From contig JAQGPD010000285.1 of NCBI GenBank assembly GCA_028293305.1, positions 1 through 33,567 of the forward strand: DNA of 33,567 bases. Reading direction: 5' to 3'. A model generated the notes under the pieces. It worked only from the letters and a program-made list of their open reading frames with translations. It ran no database searches and was not told the DNA's origin. Each line of letters opens with the position of its first letter. The stretch's first letter is position 1. The DNA comes from Verrucomicrobiales bacterium (lineage in GTDB: Bacteria; Verrucomicrobiota; Verrucomicrobiia; Verrucomicrobiales; V1-33). This document shows positions 8,146 through 17,291 of the stretch, one piece after another. A program made the translations under genes and the position numbers.

Positions 8146-8985
8146 ATGAAACGCCGCCGCCTCCTGCTTCCGCTCCTGCTCCTCGCCATCGGCATGGCCT
8201 CCGCCCAACGCTGGGGCCGGCGCGGGGAGATCGGCGACGCGCGCACCGCCCGCGAAGTCCCCTCCGGAAGCACCGGGACGCCCGTCTGGGAATATCCGGA
8301 AGCTTTTAAAACGGACGTCTTCACCTTCACCCGGATCCGTTATGAACGCGGCGGCTGGGGTCGCGGCGGAGGCTGGTCCACGGACCTTCCCGACAGTGAT
8401 CTGAACCTGTCCTGGCGGCTCCAGCAGATGACCAGCATGAAGGTGGATCCGGATGCCCGCATCATCCGGCCCACCGATCCCGAATTGATGGACTATCCAT
8501 TTGTCTATATAGCGGAACCCGGGGCGCTGTCCTTCTCGGAGGAGGAGGTTCTGGCCATGCGGAAGTATTTGGAAAACGGCGGATTTTTGCTTCTCGACGA
8601 TTTCTGGGGCGAGGAGGAATGGGAAAACTGCGAAGCCGTCATCAAGCAGGTCCTGCCTGAAAAAACCTTCGCCGAAATTCCCCTGACACATCCCATTTAC
8701 CGCAGCGTCTTCACCATCAAGGAGAAAGCCCAGGTGCCGAATATCGATCTCGGCGCCGCCAGCGAATATGGCGGCCGCACTGCGGAGCGCGAGGATGCCG
8801 GGGAGGTCCATCACCGCGGCATTTTTGATGACAAGGGCCGCCCCATGGTCATTGCCCTGCATAACACCGACAACGGTGACGGTTGGGAACGTGAAGGGGA
8901 GAGCGCCTATTACTTTAAACAATTCTCCGAACGCACCGCCTATCCGCTAGCGATCAATATCATCTTTTACGTCATGACCCACTGA
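8146..8985 (+). CDS. DUF4159 exported protein
   Basis: A 279-residue protein with a clear signal peptide (cleavage near MASA-Q, residue 20). The body matches the DUF4159 family, which is usually encoded beside MoxR/DUF58/BatA genes. Family features include an Arg/Gly/Trp-rich early segment (RYERGGWGRGGGWSTD), the YIAEPG strand, a turn where LENGGFLLLDDFWGEEEW sits, and a late segment around YPLAINIIFYVMTH. The fold is GATase-like, but I see no catalytic Cys triad, so it is probably structural or ligand-binding. The stop codon is immediately followed by the ATG of the MoxR gene with no gap, suggesting tight co-expression. Biochemical function is unknown. Confidence 0.85.
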   Translation: MKRRRLLLPLLLLAIGMASAQRWGRRGEIGDARTAREVPSGSTGTPVWEYPEAFKTDVFTFTRIRYERGGWGRGGGWSTDLPDSDLNLSWRLQQMTSMKVDPDARIIRPTDPELMDYPFVYIAEPGALSFSEEEVLAMRKYLENGGFLLLDDFWGEEEWENCEAVIKQVLPEKTFAEIPLTHPIYRSVFTIKEKAQVPNIDLGAASEYGGRTAEREDAGEVHHRGIFDDKGRPMVIALHNTDNGDGWEREGESAYYFKQFSERTAYPLAINIIFYVMTH

Positions 8986-10002
8986 ATGAGCACCCATCCC
9001 CTATCACCCAGCCTGCCCTCGCCCGCGGAGTCCGACCACCAGCTCCTCGAGCGCCTCATGGCCGGCCGCGCCCGCATCAGTGAGGAACTTGGCAAAGCCA
9101 TCGTCGGACAGCACGCCGTGATCGAGCAGATCATGCTGGCGCTCCTGGCGGGCGGACATTGCCTCATCACCGGCGCGCCCGGGTTGGCGAAAACCCTGTT
9201 GGTGAAAAGCATCTCCCGCATTTTCGATCTCCACTTCCAACGCATCCAATTCACCCCCGACCTCATGCCGGCGGACATCACCGGCACGGAGATCCTTCAG
9301 GACTCCGGGCATGGCCGCAGCATGACCTTCGTTCCCGGCCCCATTTTTGCCAACATGGTCCTGGCGGATGAGATCAACCGCACCCCGCCGAAAACCCAGG
9401 CGGCCTTGCTGGAGGCCATGCAGGAACATCAGGTCACGGCCATGGGGGTGCGCCATCCGTTGGCGGAACCCTTCTTTGTCCTGGCCACCCAGAACCCTAT
9501 CGAAATGGAGGGGACCTATCCATTGCCGGAGGCGCAGTTGGACCGCTTCATGTTCAATGTCGTCATGGATTACCTGCCGGAAAATGAGGAGGTGGAAGTG
9601 GTTATGCGGACCACCGGCGGACGGCCGCTGAAAATAGAATCCCTCTTTTCCGGAGCGGACGTGCAGCGTTTCCATCACCTCGTGCAGCAGGTTCCCGTCA
9701 CCACGGAACTGGTCACCCACGCCGTCCGCCTGGCCGCCGCCTCCAGACCGAACCAGCCCGGAACGCCCGGTTTCATCAATGACTGGGTCAGCTGGGGCGC
9801 CGGCACCCGTGCGGGACAATCCCTCATCCTGGGGGCCAAGGCCCGCGCGCTTTTCCATGGCCGCGTGCATGTCAAACTCGAGGACATCCAAGCTCTCGCC
9901 GCCCCTGTTCTCCGTCACCGTGTCCTGCTGAATTACCGCGCTGAAGCCGACGGCGTCAAAATTGATGATGTTATCACTAAGCTCATTGAACATGTGAAAT
10001 GA
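8986..10002 (+). CDS. MoxR-family AAA+ ATPase
   Basis: A 338-residue cytoplasmic AAA+ ATPase of the MoxR class. Walker A is GAPGLAKT (63-70), Walker B is VLADE (125-129), and the segment INRTPPKTQAALLEAMQE after Walker B is the MoxR signature. The ATQNP sensor-1 region and a C-terminal helical lid follow. MoxR proteins are thought to work as chaperones that load cofactors or remodel partners through vWA-domain proteins; three vWA-type proteins are encoded directly downstream. It is the only ATPase in the operon and thus the likely motor. Its start codon abuts the DUF4159 stop. Its TGA stop is the first base pair of a large inverted repeat. Confidence 0.96.
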   Translation: MSTHPLSPSLPSPAESDHQLLERLMAGRARISEELGKAIVGQHAVIEQIMLALLAGGHCLITGAPGLAKTLLVKSISRIFDLHFQRIQFTPDLMPADITGTEILQDSGHGRSMTFVPGPIFANMVLADEINRTPPKTQAALLEAMQEHQVTAMGVRHPLAEPFFVLATQNPIEMEGTYPLPEAQLDRFMFNVVMDYLPENEEVEVVMRTTGGRPLKIESLFSGADVQRFHHLVQQVPVTTELVTHAVRLAAASRPNQPGTPGFINDWVSWGAGTRAGQSLILGAKARALFHGRVHVKLEDIQALAAPVLRHRVLLNYRAEADGVKIDDVITKLIEHVK

Positions 10003-10130
10003 AGAAAGGAGCACGGGCGTCCCGCCCGCGTGTTTCAAACTTCTGTCCCTTCCTCAATCTTTCCGACTCAAACAAAACCTTCCTTGAATCTGATCGAAAC
10101 ACACGGGCCAGAGGTCCGTGCTCCCTTCTT
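10002..10130. repeat. 129-nt inverted repeat (REPIN-like) inside the operon
   Basis: Arms at 10002-10036 and 10096-10130 (35 nt each) are reverse complements at 29 of 35 positions by my count. Each arm also holds its own small palindrome (CGGGCG-TCC-CGCCCG in the left arm; CGGGCC-AGA-GGTCCG, with one G-U pair, in the right). Both outer ends carry GGAGCACGG/CCGTGCTCC. The left arm begins at the last base of the MoxR stop codon and the right arm ends 5 nt before the likely DUF58 start. In RNA the arms could pair around a 59-nt loop. Confidence 0.88.
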
Positions 10131-10135
10131 TTTTT

Positions 10136-11086
10136 ATGCCGCCCATCCCACCCTCCGACAACGCCACGGCCCCGCCGCCGGCGTCCCGGATTGATACGGC
10201 TGCGCTGATGTCCATTCGCAGTCTGGAGCTGCGTGCCCGGGCGGTGGTGGAGGGTTACCGCGCCGGCCTGCACCGCAGTCCCTGGCATGGGTTTTCCGTC
10301 GAGTTTACCGAATACCGCCAATACACGCCGGGCGATGATCTCCGGCATTTGGACTGGCGCGTTTATGGCCGCAGCGACCGGTATTACATCCGGAAATTCG
10401 AGGACGAAACCAACCTCCGCTGTCATCTCATCGTGGACCAGAGCCACTCCATGGACTTTGGCACGGTGGGATGGACAAAGGCCGCCTATGCCGCCACGCT
10501 CGCCGCCACCCTGGCAAGATTTCTCCACCTCCAGGGCGATGCCGTGGGGCTGCTCAGTTTTGACGATCAGCTGCGCGACTATCTTCCCGCCCGTCAGCGC
10601 GTCGGCCACCTGCGGCAAATCATCATCGCCCTCGACAAGCCGCCCGGCGGCCGGTCCACCGACCTCATCAAACCCCTGCAGCGCACCGCCGAAATCATCC
10701 GCCGCCGTGCCTTGCTGGTGCTCGTTTCCGATTTTCTGACCCCATTGGACGAGTTGGAAAAAAACCTCATCAGCCTGACCGCGACCGGTCATGAAGCGGT
10801 GCTTTTCCAAGTCCTTGATCCCGCTGAAATTTCCTTCGGTTTTTCCAAAGCGTCCGTCTTCGAGGACGCGGAAACCGGGCGTGCCCTCTACATTGATCCG
10901 GCCGTGGCGAGGGAAGGCTATCTGCAAAAATTCCACGCGCACCAGGACGCCCTGGCCGTCATCTGCAACAAGCTGGGCGCCGCCTTCCATCCGGTGTCCA
11001 CCGAGCGGCCGCTGGAATTCGCCCTGACGGATTTTTTCCAGGACCGGCTGCGGCGCGGTCGTCTGGTTAGAAGGGGGGCGCGGTGA
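10136..11086 (+). CDS. DUF58 protein with vWA-like motif
   Basis: A 316-residue DUF58 protein. The family signature is strong: LHRSPWHGFSVEFTEYRQY, then TPGDDLRHLDWRVYGRSDRY, then KFEDETNL. A DxSxS metal-site-like motif follows (DQSHS), so the C-terminal half is vWA-like. DUF58 proteins are the standard partners of MoxR ATPases. The start is uncertain. ATG at 10136 is closest to the end of the inverted repeat but has no Shine-Dalgarno (the bases before it are pyrimidine-rich). GTG at 10118 lies inside the repeat arm. ATG at 10208 would still keep the whole conserved domain. The stop overlaps the next start (GTGA). Confidence 0.9.
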   Translation: MPPIPPSDNATAPPPASRIDTAALMSIRSLELRARAVVEGYRAGLHRSPWHGFSVEFTEYRQYTPGDDLRHLDWRVYGRSDRYYIRKFEDETNLRCHLIVDQSHSMDFGTVGWTKAAYAATLAATLARFLHLQGDAVGLLSFDDQLRDYLPARQRVGHLRQIIIALDKPPGGRSTDLIKPLQRTAEIIRRRALLVLVSDFLTPLDELEKNLISLTATGHEAVLFQVLDPAEISFGFSKASVFEDAETGRALYIDPAVAREGYLQKFHAHQDALAVICNKLGAAFHPVSTERPLEFALTDFFQDRLRRGRLVRRGAR

Positions 11087-13218
11087 ACTTTCTGGCCCCC
11101 TTGTTTTTGCTGGGCGCCCTGGCCATCGCGGCACCGGTGATCTTTCATCTGATCCGCCGCACCACGCGGGAAAAAACCAGATTCAGCTCCCTGCTTTTTC
11201 TGAAGCCGGATCCCCCGCGGCCCTCCAGCCGGAGCCGGGTGGAAAATTGGTTATTGCTGCTGCTGCGGGCCGCCGCGCTCGCCTTGCTGGCTTTGGCTTT
11301 TGCCCGCCCGTTTTTTCCCGCCACCCTGCCGGTCGGCGCTGCCTCGGATACCCTTCGGCGCGTGGTGATATTGGTGGATTCCAGCGCCAGCATGCAGCGT
11401 CCGGGCCTAACGGAAGCTGCCCGCGCCAAGGCCGGCGAATGGCTCCGCAACGCGGCTCCGGGTGATCAGGTGGCAGTCTGGACATTTGATAGCGCGGTCC
11501 ACCCGCTCATGGATTTCGGCCAATGGACGGAACTGCCCGGCGGAGTCCGCGCGGAAACCGCCGCCGCCAGACTAGCCGATTCAGTGATCGCGGGTGGCGG
11601 CACCGGTCTTGCCAATGCCCTGACCACCGCCGCCGGTGTCCTGACGGAAATTCCGCCCGGCCGCGCCGCTGCCCCGGGCGGGGAAATCATCGTCATCAGC
11701 GATTTTCAGGAAGGCAGCCGGACCGAGGGTTTGCAGGGGTGGGAATGGCCGCGCGATGTCCGGGTGAAACTTGTTTCCCTAACGTCCGATCCCGTTGGCA
11801 ACGCGGGGCTGCAAATCGCGCCGGAATCCCTGATTTCCCCCGCCGTCGAAGGAAGCGGAAATGCCGTGCCTCCGCCCGCCCGGGTGCGCGTTTGGAATTC
11901 GCCGGACAGCCCGGTGCAGGATTTCCAGGTCGGCTGGGCCGCGCCGGGTGGGATTGATTTTGCCGGAAAATCCATGGACGTCACCGTGCCCGCCGGTCAG
12001 TCGCGGGTCGTGGAGTTGGCCTGGCCAAACGGCCCGGCCGCGGGTGGTGGCGCGATTTTGCTGAAAGGCGATGCCGCCGTTTTTGACAACCTGGTGACCG
12101 TGACCGCGCCGGTGGTGCAGGAGGTGGACGCCTGGTATTTCGGGGACGAGGCCCTGACGGATTCCCGGCGTCCGCTATATTTTCTGCAGCAGGCCCTGCC
12201 ACAAAGTCGTCGGCTGAAAGTCAATCTTCTGCCCGTGCCCCCGACCGCCGCCGTCCCGGTCCTGACACCTTCGCGGCCGGCCGTATTTTTTGTGACGGGC
12301 AATCCCCCGGCGCCTCAGGCGGAGTTTCTAAAATCGCAACTCGCGGCCGGGCGCAGTATTTTGTATTCGCTCACCACACCTGCGCCGGCGCCGGCTCTAG
12401 CCACTTTGTTGGGACGTGAAAAGGTGGACATAGGGGAAGTGAAGCCGGCCTCTTATGCCATGTTTTCGGATATCGATTTCCGCCATCCGCTCTTCGCACC
12501 GTTCGCGGATCCGCTCTACAGCGACTTCACCAAAATCCGCTTCTGGCGGTATTTCAAACTAACACCCGCCCTGCTGGATGGGGCGCGGACCGTCGCGAAA
12601 TTCGACTCCGGGGACCCCGCTGTGTTGGACATTCCCGTGGGGCCGGGGCGTGTCATGCTGTGGGCGGCGGGGTGGCAGCCGACGGATAGCCAACTGGCTT
12701 TGTCCTCCAAATTTGTGCTGCTGCTATCATCTTTCCTGGAATGGAGCGGCACCACCCTGACATCACCCTCGCAATTCCTCGCGGGCCGGCCTGTTCCCCT
12801 GGCCATGCCCGGACTGAATGCCAAAGCGGAGGTTAGGGTCACCGCTCCGGACGGCAGTGTCGGGGCGGTCAGCGGCACGCCTCCCCTTCTTCAGGCCACG
12901 CAGCGGACCGGATTGTATTCCTTCACGGACGGCAGCATCACGGGTTATTTTGCGGTGAATCCCGATCCGGCGGAATCCCGCACGCAGCCCATGGCCGCGG
13001 ATGAATTGGAACGGCTCGGGGTGCCGGTGTGGAGGGAAAAATCCTCCGCCGCGGATCGCGGAGACGGGGCGGGCGGTCTGGCGGGCGTGCAGACGGAAAG
13101 CCGGCAAAAACTTTGGCGATGGATCATCGTCGCGGCGCTCGCCGTATTGTTGATTGAAACCCTGCTTGCCGGTCTGAGCGCCCGGCGGGTGCCCACCCCG
13201 GGAGGAACTGTGTCATGA
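11083..13218 (+). CDS. BatA-like membrane protein with vWA domain
   Basis: A 711-residue membrane protein. The N-terminus (PLFLLGALAIAAPVIFHLIR, then a second hydrophobic helix about 56-76) matches the BatA/aerotolerance N-terminal domain. A vWA domain follows with the DSSAS MIDAS motif at 99-103. The middle contains a beta-rich segment and a region (around FFVTGNPPAPQAEFLKSQL) resembling a GATase-like fold. A last hydrophobic helix lies near the C-terminus (IIVAALAVLLIETLLAG). It should sit in the inner membrane with the bulk in the periplasm. Translation probably couples to DUF58 through GTGA at 11083-11086 and to the next gene through ATGA at 13215-13218. A metal-binding or partner-docking role for the vWA is inferred from the family. 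Confidence 0.9.
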   Translation: MNFLAPLFLLGALAIAAPVIFHLIRRTTREKTRFSSLLFLKPDPPRPSSRSRVENWLLLLLRAAALALLALAFARPFFPATLPVGAASDTLRRVVILVDSSASMQRPGLTEAARAKAGEWLRNAAPGDQVAVWTFDSAVHPLMDFGQWTELPGGVRAETAAARLADSVIAGGGTGLANALTTAAGVLTEIPPGRAAAPGGEIIVISDFQEGSRTEGLQGWEWPRDVRVKLVSLTSDPVGNAGLQIAPESLISPAVEGSGNAVPPPARVRVWNSPDSPVQDFQVGWAAPGGIDFAGKSMDVTVPAGQSRVVELAWPNGPAAGGGAILLKGDAAVFDNLVTVTAPVVQEVDAWYFGDEALTDSRRPLYFLQQALPQSRRLKVNLLPVPPTAAVPVLTPSRPAVFFVTGNPPAPQAEFLKSQLAAGRSILYSLTTPAPAPALATLLGREKVDIGEVKPASYAMFSDIDFRHPLFAPFADPLYSDFTKIRFWRYFKLTPALLDGARTVAKFDSGDPAVLDIPVGPGRVMLWAAGWQPTDSQLALSSKFVLLLSSFLEWSGTTLTSPSQFLAGRPVPLAMPGLNAKAEVRVTAPDGSVGAVSGTPPLLQATQRTGLYSFTDGSITGYFAVNPDPAESRTQPMAADELERLGVPVWREKSSAADRGDGAGGLAGVQTESRQKLWRWIIVAALAVLLIETLLAGLSARRVPTPGGTVS

Positions 13219-16200
13219 TCAATCCCTATCTAAAAGCCCGCCTTCTTCCCGTGTGGCAACGCCGCCGCCGTTGGCTGCTGTTTTCGCGTGCCGCGGGCTG
13301 GTTGGCGTTTTCCGCGCTGACAGGCGCGGCCATGAAGGAGTTTTCCGCCGATGGTTTGGCGGGCCGATCCCTGGGAATCTGGGCGGCGGGGACAGCTGCT
13401 GGACTGGTTATCGTGCTACTTCTGTGGCTTTTCCAAAAGCCGGACTATCAAAAAATCGCCCGGAGGATCGAGTCCCGGCATCCTGGTCTGGAGGGCCGGC
13501 TTTTGACTGCGGTGGAGATTTCCTCCGCGGAGGAACCGGCCTTCATTCAGGAGCGGTTATTGCAGCAAACCATCCAGCACGGCCTGGATCACGACTGGAA
13601 AAATCTTGTCAGGCCCCTGCCCATGGATGCCGTGCAGGCAGTCTCCGTTTTGGCGGCGGGCGCCTGCGTGGCCTTGTTTGTCCTGGCTCCGGACGCGCCT
13701 TCCGTCATGCCTTCCGCACCGGCGCCGGATGTTGTGTTGCTGCCGGATGGCATCGAAATTTTTCCTGGCGACACGGAAGTGGAAAAAGGCAGCGCCTTGC
13801 TCGTGACGGCGCGTTTCACGGAGGCGCTGCCCACCACGGTGGAACTGGTCACTGGCAACACGGCCGGGTCCGAGCAACGGAAATCACTGGTTAGGAATCT
13901 GAATGATCCCTTGTTCGGCGGTTCATTGCCGGAAGTTAAGGAGGACTTCAGATACCGCGTCGATTACGATGGAAAGCGCACCCGTGACTTCTCGGTGAAG
14001 GTTTTTGAATACCCGAAACTGGAGCGTTCCGACATCACTCTAACCTATCCTGCCTGGACCGGGCTTCCGGAAAAACGCACCGAGGACACCCGCCGCGCCA
14101 GTGCCGTCGAGGGCAGTCGGCTGAGGTTGGATCTGCAACTGAACAAGCCCGTGGCCGCCGCCGTGCTCCAGCCCCGCGACAAGTTCGCACCCGCCGTGCC
14201 TCTGACTGTGGAGGCAGGCAAAGCGGTGGCGGTCCTGACGGGTTTCACGCTGGTCTCCTCACAGGTTTACGAACTCATCCTGACCGATGAATCCAAGCGC
14301 ACGAATCAGTCCCCGGAAGTCTTCACGATCGATGTTGTGCCCAATCTTCCTTCCAAAATACAACTGGCCACGCCCCGCGGCGACCAACGCCCGTCCGCTT
14401 TGGAGGAGATGTTATTTTCCGGCACGGTGTCGGATGATTTCGGCGTGCTCGCCTGGGGCCTGTCCTTCACCAAGGGCGGCGGTGCGGAGGTCCTGTTGGA
14501 GTTGGGAAAAGCGGCTGCCGCCGGAGCTCCGGTCGCTTTCTCTCATTTGCTGAAGTTGGAGGAGGAGAAGGTCGAGCCGGATGATTTGTTGTCATGGTAT
14601 GCCTGGGCGGATGACATCGGGCCTGACGGAAAAACGCGGCGCACCCGGAGCGATTTGTTCTTTGGAGAAGTCCGTCCCTTCGAGGAGATTTTCCGTCAGG
14701 GCGAGGCGGCGTCCGGTGGTGAATCCCCGCCGCCCGGCGGCGCGGGTGCGGGAAGTCCCAGCACTAAATTGGCGGAGCTTCAGAAACAAATCATCAACGC
14801 CACCTGGACTCTGCAACGCACCATGGCCCCGCCCTCGGCCGATGTCGGAGTGGTCAGGGATTCCCAGAAGGACGCCTTGAACCAGGCGGTGGAAGCCTCG
14901 GCTGAAGGCGGCACCGACCCCCGGCTTTCCGCGGCATGGGAGGCCGCCAAAACCGCCATGACCACTGCGGTGGGAGAGCTGGAAAGCGTCGTAAAAAATT
15001 CCGCTCCGCTGACCGCCGCCTTGTCCGCCGAGCAGGCGGCCTATCAAGCCCTGCTGTCCCTCCGCGCCCGGGAGACCAGGATTTCCCGGAGCAAAAGCCC
15101 GCCCGGTGCCGGCAGCGCCGCCGAGCAGGCACGTCAGGAGGAACTGGAGCAGATGGAGCTGACCAAGGAGGAAAACCGCTATCAACTCGAGAGCGAGGCC
15201 AAGGCACCGCAGGAGGAGGCGCAGCGCGAGCAACGGCAAGTCCTCAGCCGCCTGCAGGAGTTGGCGCGGCGGCAGGAGGAGGTGAATGAAAAATTGAAGG
15301 AGCTGCAGACCGCTTTGCAGGCCGAAAACACGCCGGAAAAACAGGAGGATCTGCGACGCGAGTTGAAACGTCTGGAGGAGGAGCAACGGCAGATGCTGGC
15401 GGATGTGGATGAGTTGAATCAACGCATGGAAAAGCCGGAAAACCGCGAGGCCCTGGCGCAGGAAAAGAAGGCGCTGGAGGAGGCCCGGAAAAATGTGCAG
15501 GACTCCGCCAAAGCCGCCGCCGAAGGTCAGGTGGGTCAGGCATTGTCCGCGGGAACCCGCGCGCAACGACAGCTTCAGGACATGCGTGAGGAACTCCGGA
15601 AAAAAAGCAGCAGCGCTTTCAATCAGGAGCTCCGCGACCTCCGCTCGGAGGCCCGCGATGTGGCGCGCCGGCAGGAAAAAGTCACCGAACGCATCCAACA
15701 AATCGACCAGCCGAAACAACCCTCCCTCAGCACCGCGCCGGAGCTGGAGACCGCCCAAAAGGAGCTGGCCGATCAACAGGCGCGCACCAACAGCCTGACA
15801 AAGAAGGCGGCGGAGCTGTCCGAGTCCGCGGAGGCTTCGGAGCCTTTGGTTTCGCGCTCGCTTTATGACACCATGCGGAAGTTTTCGCAGGAGGACACGG
15901 CAGGCGTGAAGGAAACCCAGCAAAAGTTGTTGGCGGAGGGGCGCATGACCCGCCAGTTGATGGATGAGCTGAGCGAGTTGCAGCAGCGCAAGGAGGGAGC
16001 GAAAACGCTGGAAATGACCTCCGGATTGTTGGAACAGGATTTGTTGGAGGAAGCCAAATCGGGAGGAAAATCCGCGGCGTCCGGATTGGACGATCTCAAG
16101 TCAGGCATCGAACGCGCCGCGGAAAAAGTGTTGGGCGACGACACCGAAGCCATCAAACGCGCGGACCGGGAACTGGAGCAACTGACCCGCGAACTTGAAA

Positions 16201-17288
16201 AAGAAATCGCCCAGGCCGGAGGCGCTCAAGGGGATCCGTCATTGGATCCTACGCGCAAGAGCCCCGGTGAATCCGCGTCGGACGAAACCACTGAAAATGA
16301 AAGCGGACGCGCGACCGGGACGGAGGAATCGAACAGCAAGCGCGGCGCCGGCACGCCATCGGATGACGCAGAAGCCAAGGACGGAGCGGCGTCGGGTCCG
16401 GAAAAATCCGGCGTTCCGGGCGAGGAGAAAATGCCTGCCGACGCGGCTGACAAGGGGCAGGCTGAAACCTCCCGCGAAGGCCAGGAACCCGTCGAAGCGA
16501 AAGGTCCGGGAGAAGGTGATGATTCGGCCAAATCCAAGGAGCAAGGCGAAGGTGACGCAAAGGGCGAAGGAAAAGGGCAGGGGCCGGAGGCTGGCAACGG
16601 TCAGGAAAAAGGCCAAGGCGAAGGCGAAGGCAAAGGAGAAGGCGAAGCCCAGGCTCCAAGTGAAGGTCAGGGCGACGGAAAAGGTGAGGGCCAAGGACAA
16701 GGGCAAGGGCAAGGGCAAGGACAGGGCCAAGGAAAAGGTGAGGGCCAGGAAAAAGGTGAGGGTGAGGGACAAGGACGGGGTGGCCAAGGAAAAGGCGGGT
16801 CTCCGGATGGCGAGCCGCAGGATTCCGACGCCGATGGTCAACAACCCGGAAAAGGTCAGGGAGGCGGCGAAGGTGGCGGAAGTGGTGGTGATAACAACTC
16901 CCGTGGATCGTCCGGCAGCCGCATGGCGGGCGGGCGTGGCGGCTCCTCCGCGCCTATGACCGGCGATGGTTATGCGCCCTGGTCGGACCGCCTGCGGGAG
17001 GTGGAGGAGATCGTGGATTTTCCGGATTTGAGGGACAGCATCGCCACCGCGCGCGAGCGGGCGCGGCAGATGCGGGTGGAGGTGAAGCGTGATTTGAAAA
17101 AACCGGACTGGGCGGTGGTTCGGGCGGAGGTGATGACGCCGCTGGTGGAAGTCCGGCAGCGGTTGAAGGAGGAATTGGCCCGGCGGAACTCCAAGGAATC
17201 CCTGGTGCCGATCGACCGGGATCCCGTGCCGGGACGTTATACGGAGTCGGTGCGCCGCTATTATGAGCAACTGGGGAAGGAGCCCTAA
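13215..17288 (+). CDS. giant DUF4175-like membrane/coiled-coil protein
   Basis: A 1357-residue protein. Hydrophobic helices at about 20-40, 53-74 and 140-160 anchor it in the membrane. Next come Ig-like beta segments (about 170-500), a long charged helical region (about 520-1000) rich in Glu, Gln, Lys and Arg that should form coiled coil, and a Gly/Gln/Glu/Lys low-complexity tract (about 1110-1230). A conserved C-terminal domain follows (about 1250-1350: YAPWSDRLREVEEIVDFPDL onward). The layout matches the DUF4175 family encoded in MoxR loci of PVC bacteria and some proteobacteria. Function is unknown; a stalk or scaffold spanning the periplasm is a reasonable inference. The 4-nt overlap upstream and 3-nt gap downstream place it firmly in the operon. 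Confidence 0.82.
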   Translation: MINPYLKARLLPVWQRRRRWLLFSRAAGWLAFSALTGAAMKEFSADGLAGRSLGIWAAGTAAGLVIVLLLWLFQKPDYQKIARRIESRHPGLEGRLLTAVEISSAEEPAFIQERLLQQTIQHGLDHDWKNLVRPLPMDAVQAVSVLAAGACVALFVLAPDAPSVMPSAPAPDVVLLPDGIEIFPGDTEVEKGSALLVTARFTEALPTTVELVTGNTAGSEQRKSLVRNLNDPLFGGSLPEVKEDFRYRVDYDGKRTRDFSVKVFEYPKLERSDITLTYPAWTGLPEKRTEDTRRASAVEGSRLRLDLQLNKPVAAAVLQPRDKFAPAVPLTVEAGKAVAVLTGFTLVSSQVYELILTDESKRTNQSPEVFTIDVVPNLPSKIQLATPRGDQRPSALEEMLFSGTVSDDFGVLAWGLSFTKGGGAEVLLELGKAAAAGAPVAFSHLLKLEEEKVEPDDLLSWYAWADDIGPDGKTRRTRSDLFFGEVRPFEEIFRQGEAASGGESPPPGGAGAGSPSTKLAELQKQIINATWTLQRTMAPPSADVGVVRDSQKDALNQAVEASAEGGTDPRLSAAWEAAKTAMTTAVGELESVVKNSAPLTAALSAEQAAYQALLSLRARETRISRSKSPPGAGSAAEQARQEELEQMELTKEENRYQLESEAKAPQEEAQREQRQVLSRLQELARRQEEVNEKLKELQTALQAENTPEKQEDLRRELKRLEEEQRQMLADVDELNQRMEKPENREALAQEKKALEEARKNVQDSAKAAAEGQVGQALSAGTRAQRQLQDMREELRKKSSSAFNQELRDLRSEARDVARRQEKVTERIQQIDQPKQPSLSTAPELETAQKELADQQARTNSLTKKAAELSESAEASEPLVSRSLYDTMRKFSQEDTAGVKETQQKLLAEGRMTRQLMDELSELQQRKEGAKTLEMTSGLLEQDLLEEAKSGGKSAASGLDDLKSGIERAAEKVLGDDTEAIKRADRELEQLTRELEKEIAQAGGAQGDPSLDPTRKSPGESASDETTENESGRATGTEESNSKRGAGTPSDDAEAKDGAASGPEKSGVPGEEKMPADAADKGQAETSREGQEPVEAKGPGEGDDSAKSKEQGEGDAKGEGKGQGPEAGNGQEKGQGEGEGKGEGEAQAPSEGQGDGKGEGQGQGQGQGQGQGQGKGEGQEKGEGEGQGRGGQGKGGSPDGEPQDSDADGQQPGKGQGGGEGGGSGGDNNSRGSSGSRMAGGRGGSSAPMTGDGYAPWSDRLREVEEIVDFPDLRDSIATARERARQMRVEVKRDLKKPDWAVVRAEVMTPLVEVRQRLKEELARRNSKESLVPIDRDPVPGRYTESVRRYYEQLGKEP
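16540..16800 (+). repeat. G/Q/E/K low-complexity coding repeat
   Basis: Short degenerate units built on GGNCARGGNRARGG-like hexamers encode runs of GQ, GE and GK dipeptides within the DUF4175-like gene. The section near 16690-16735 has several near-identical 6-nt units in a row (GGGCAA type), which would be prone to slippage. Such tracts are expected to be disordered. Confidence 0.8.
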
Positions 17289-17291
17289 CTG

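Noticed and set aside
14592..15923. Minus-strand frame of 443 codons, leucine-rich
   Set aside because: It lies wholly antisense to the Glu/Gln/Lys coiled coil of the DUF4175-like gene; CTC/CTG-rich antisense codons explain the leucines.
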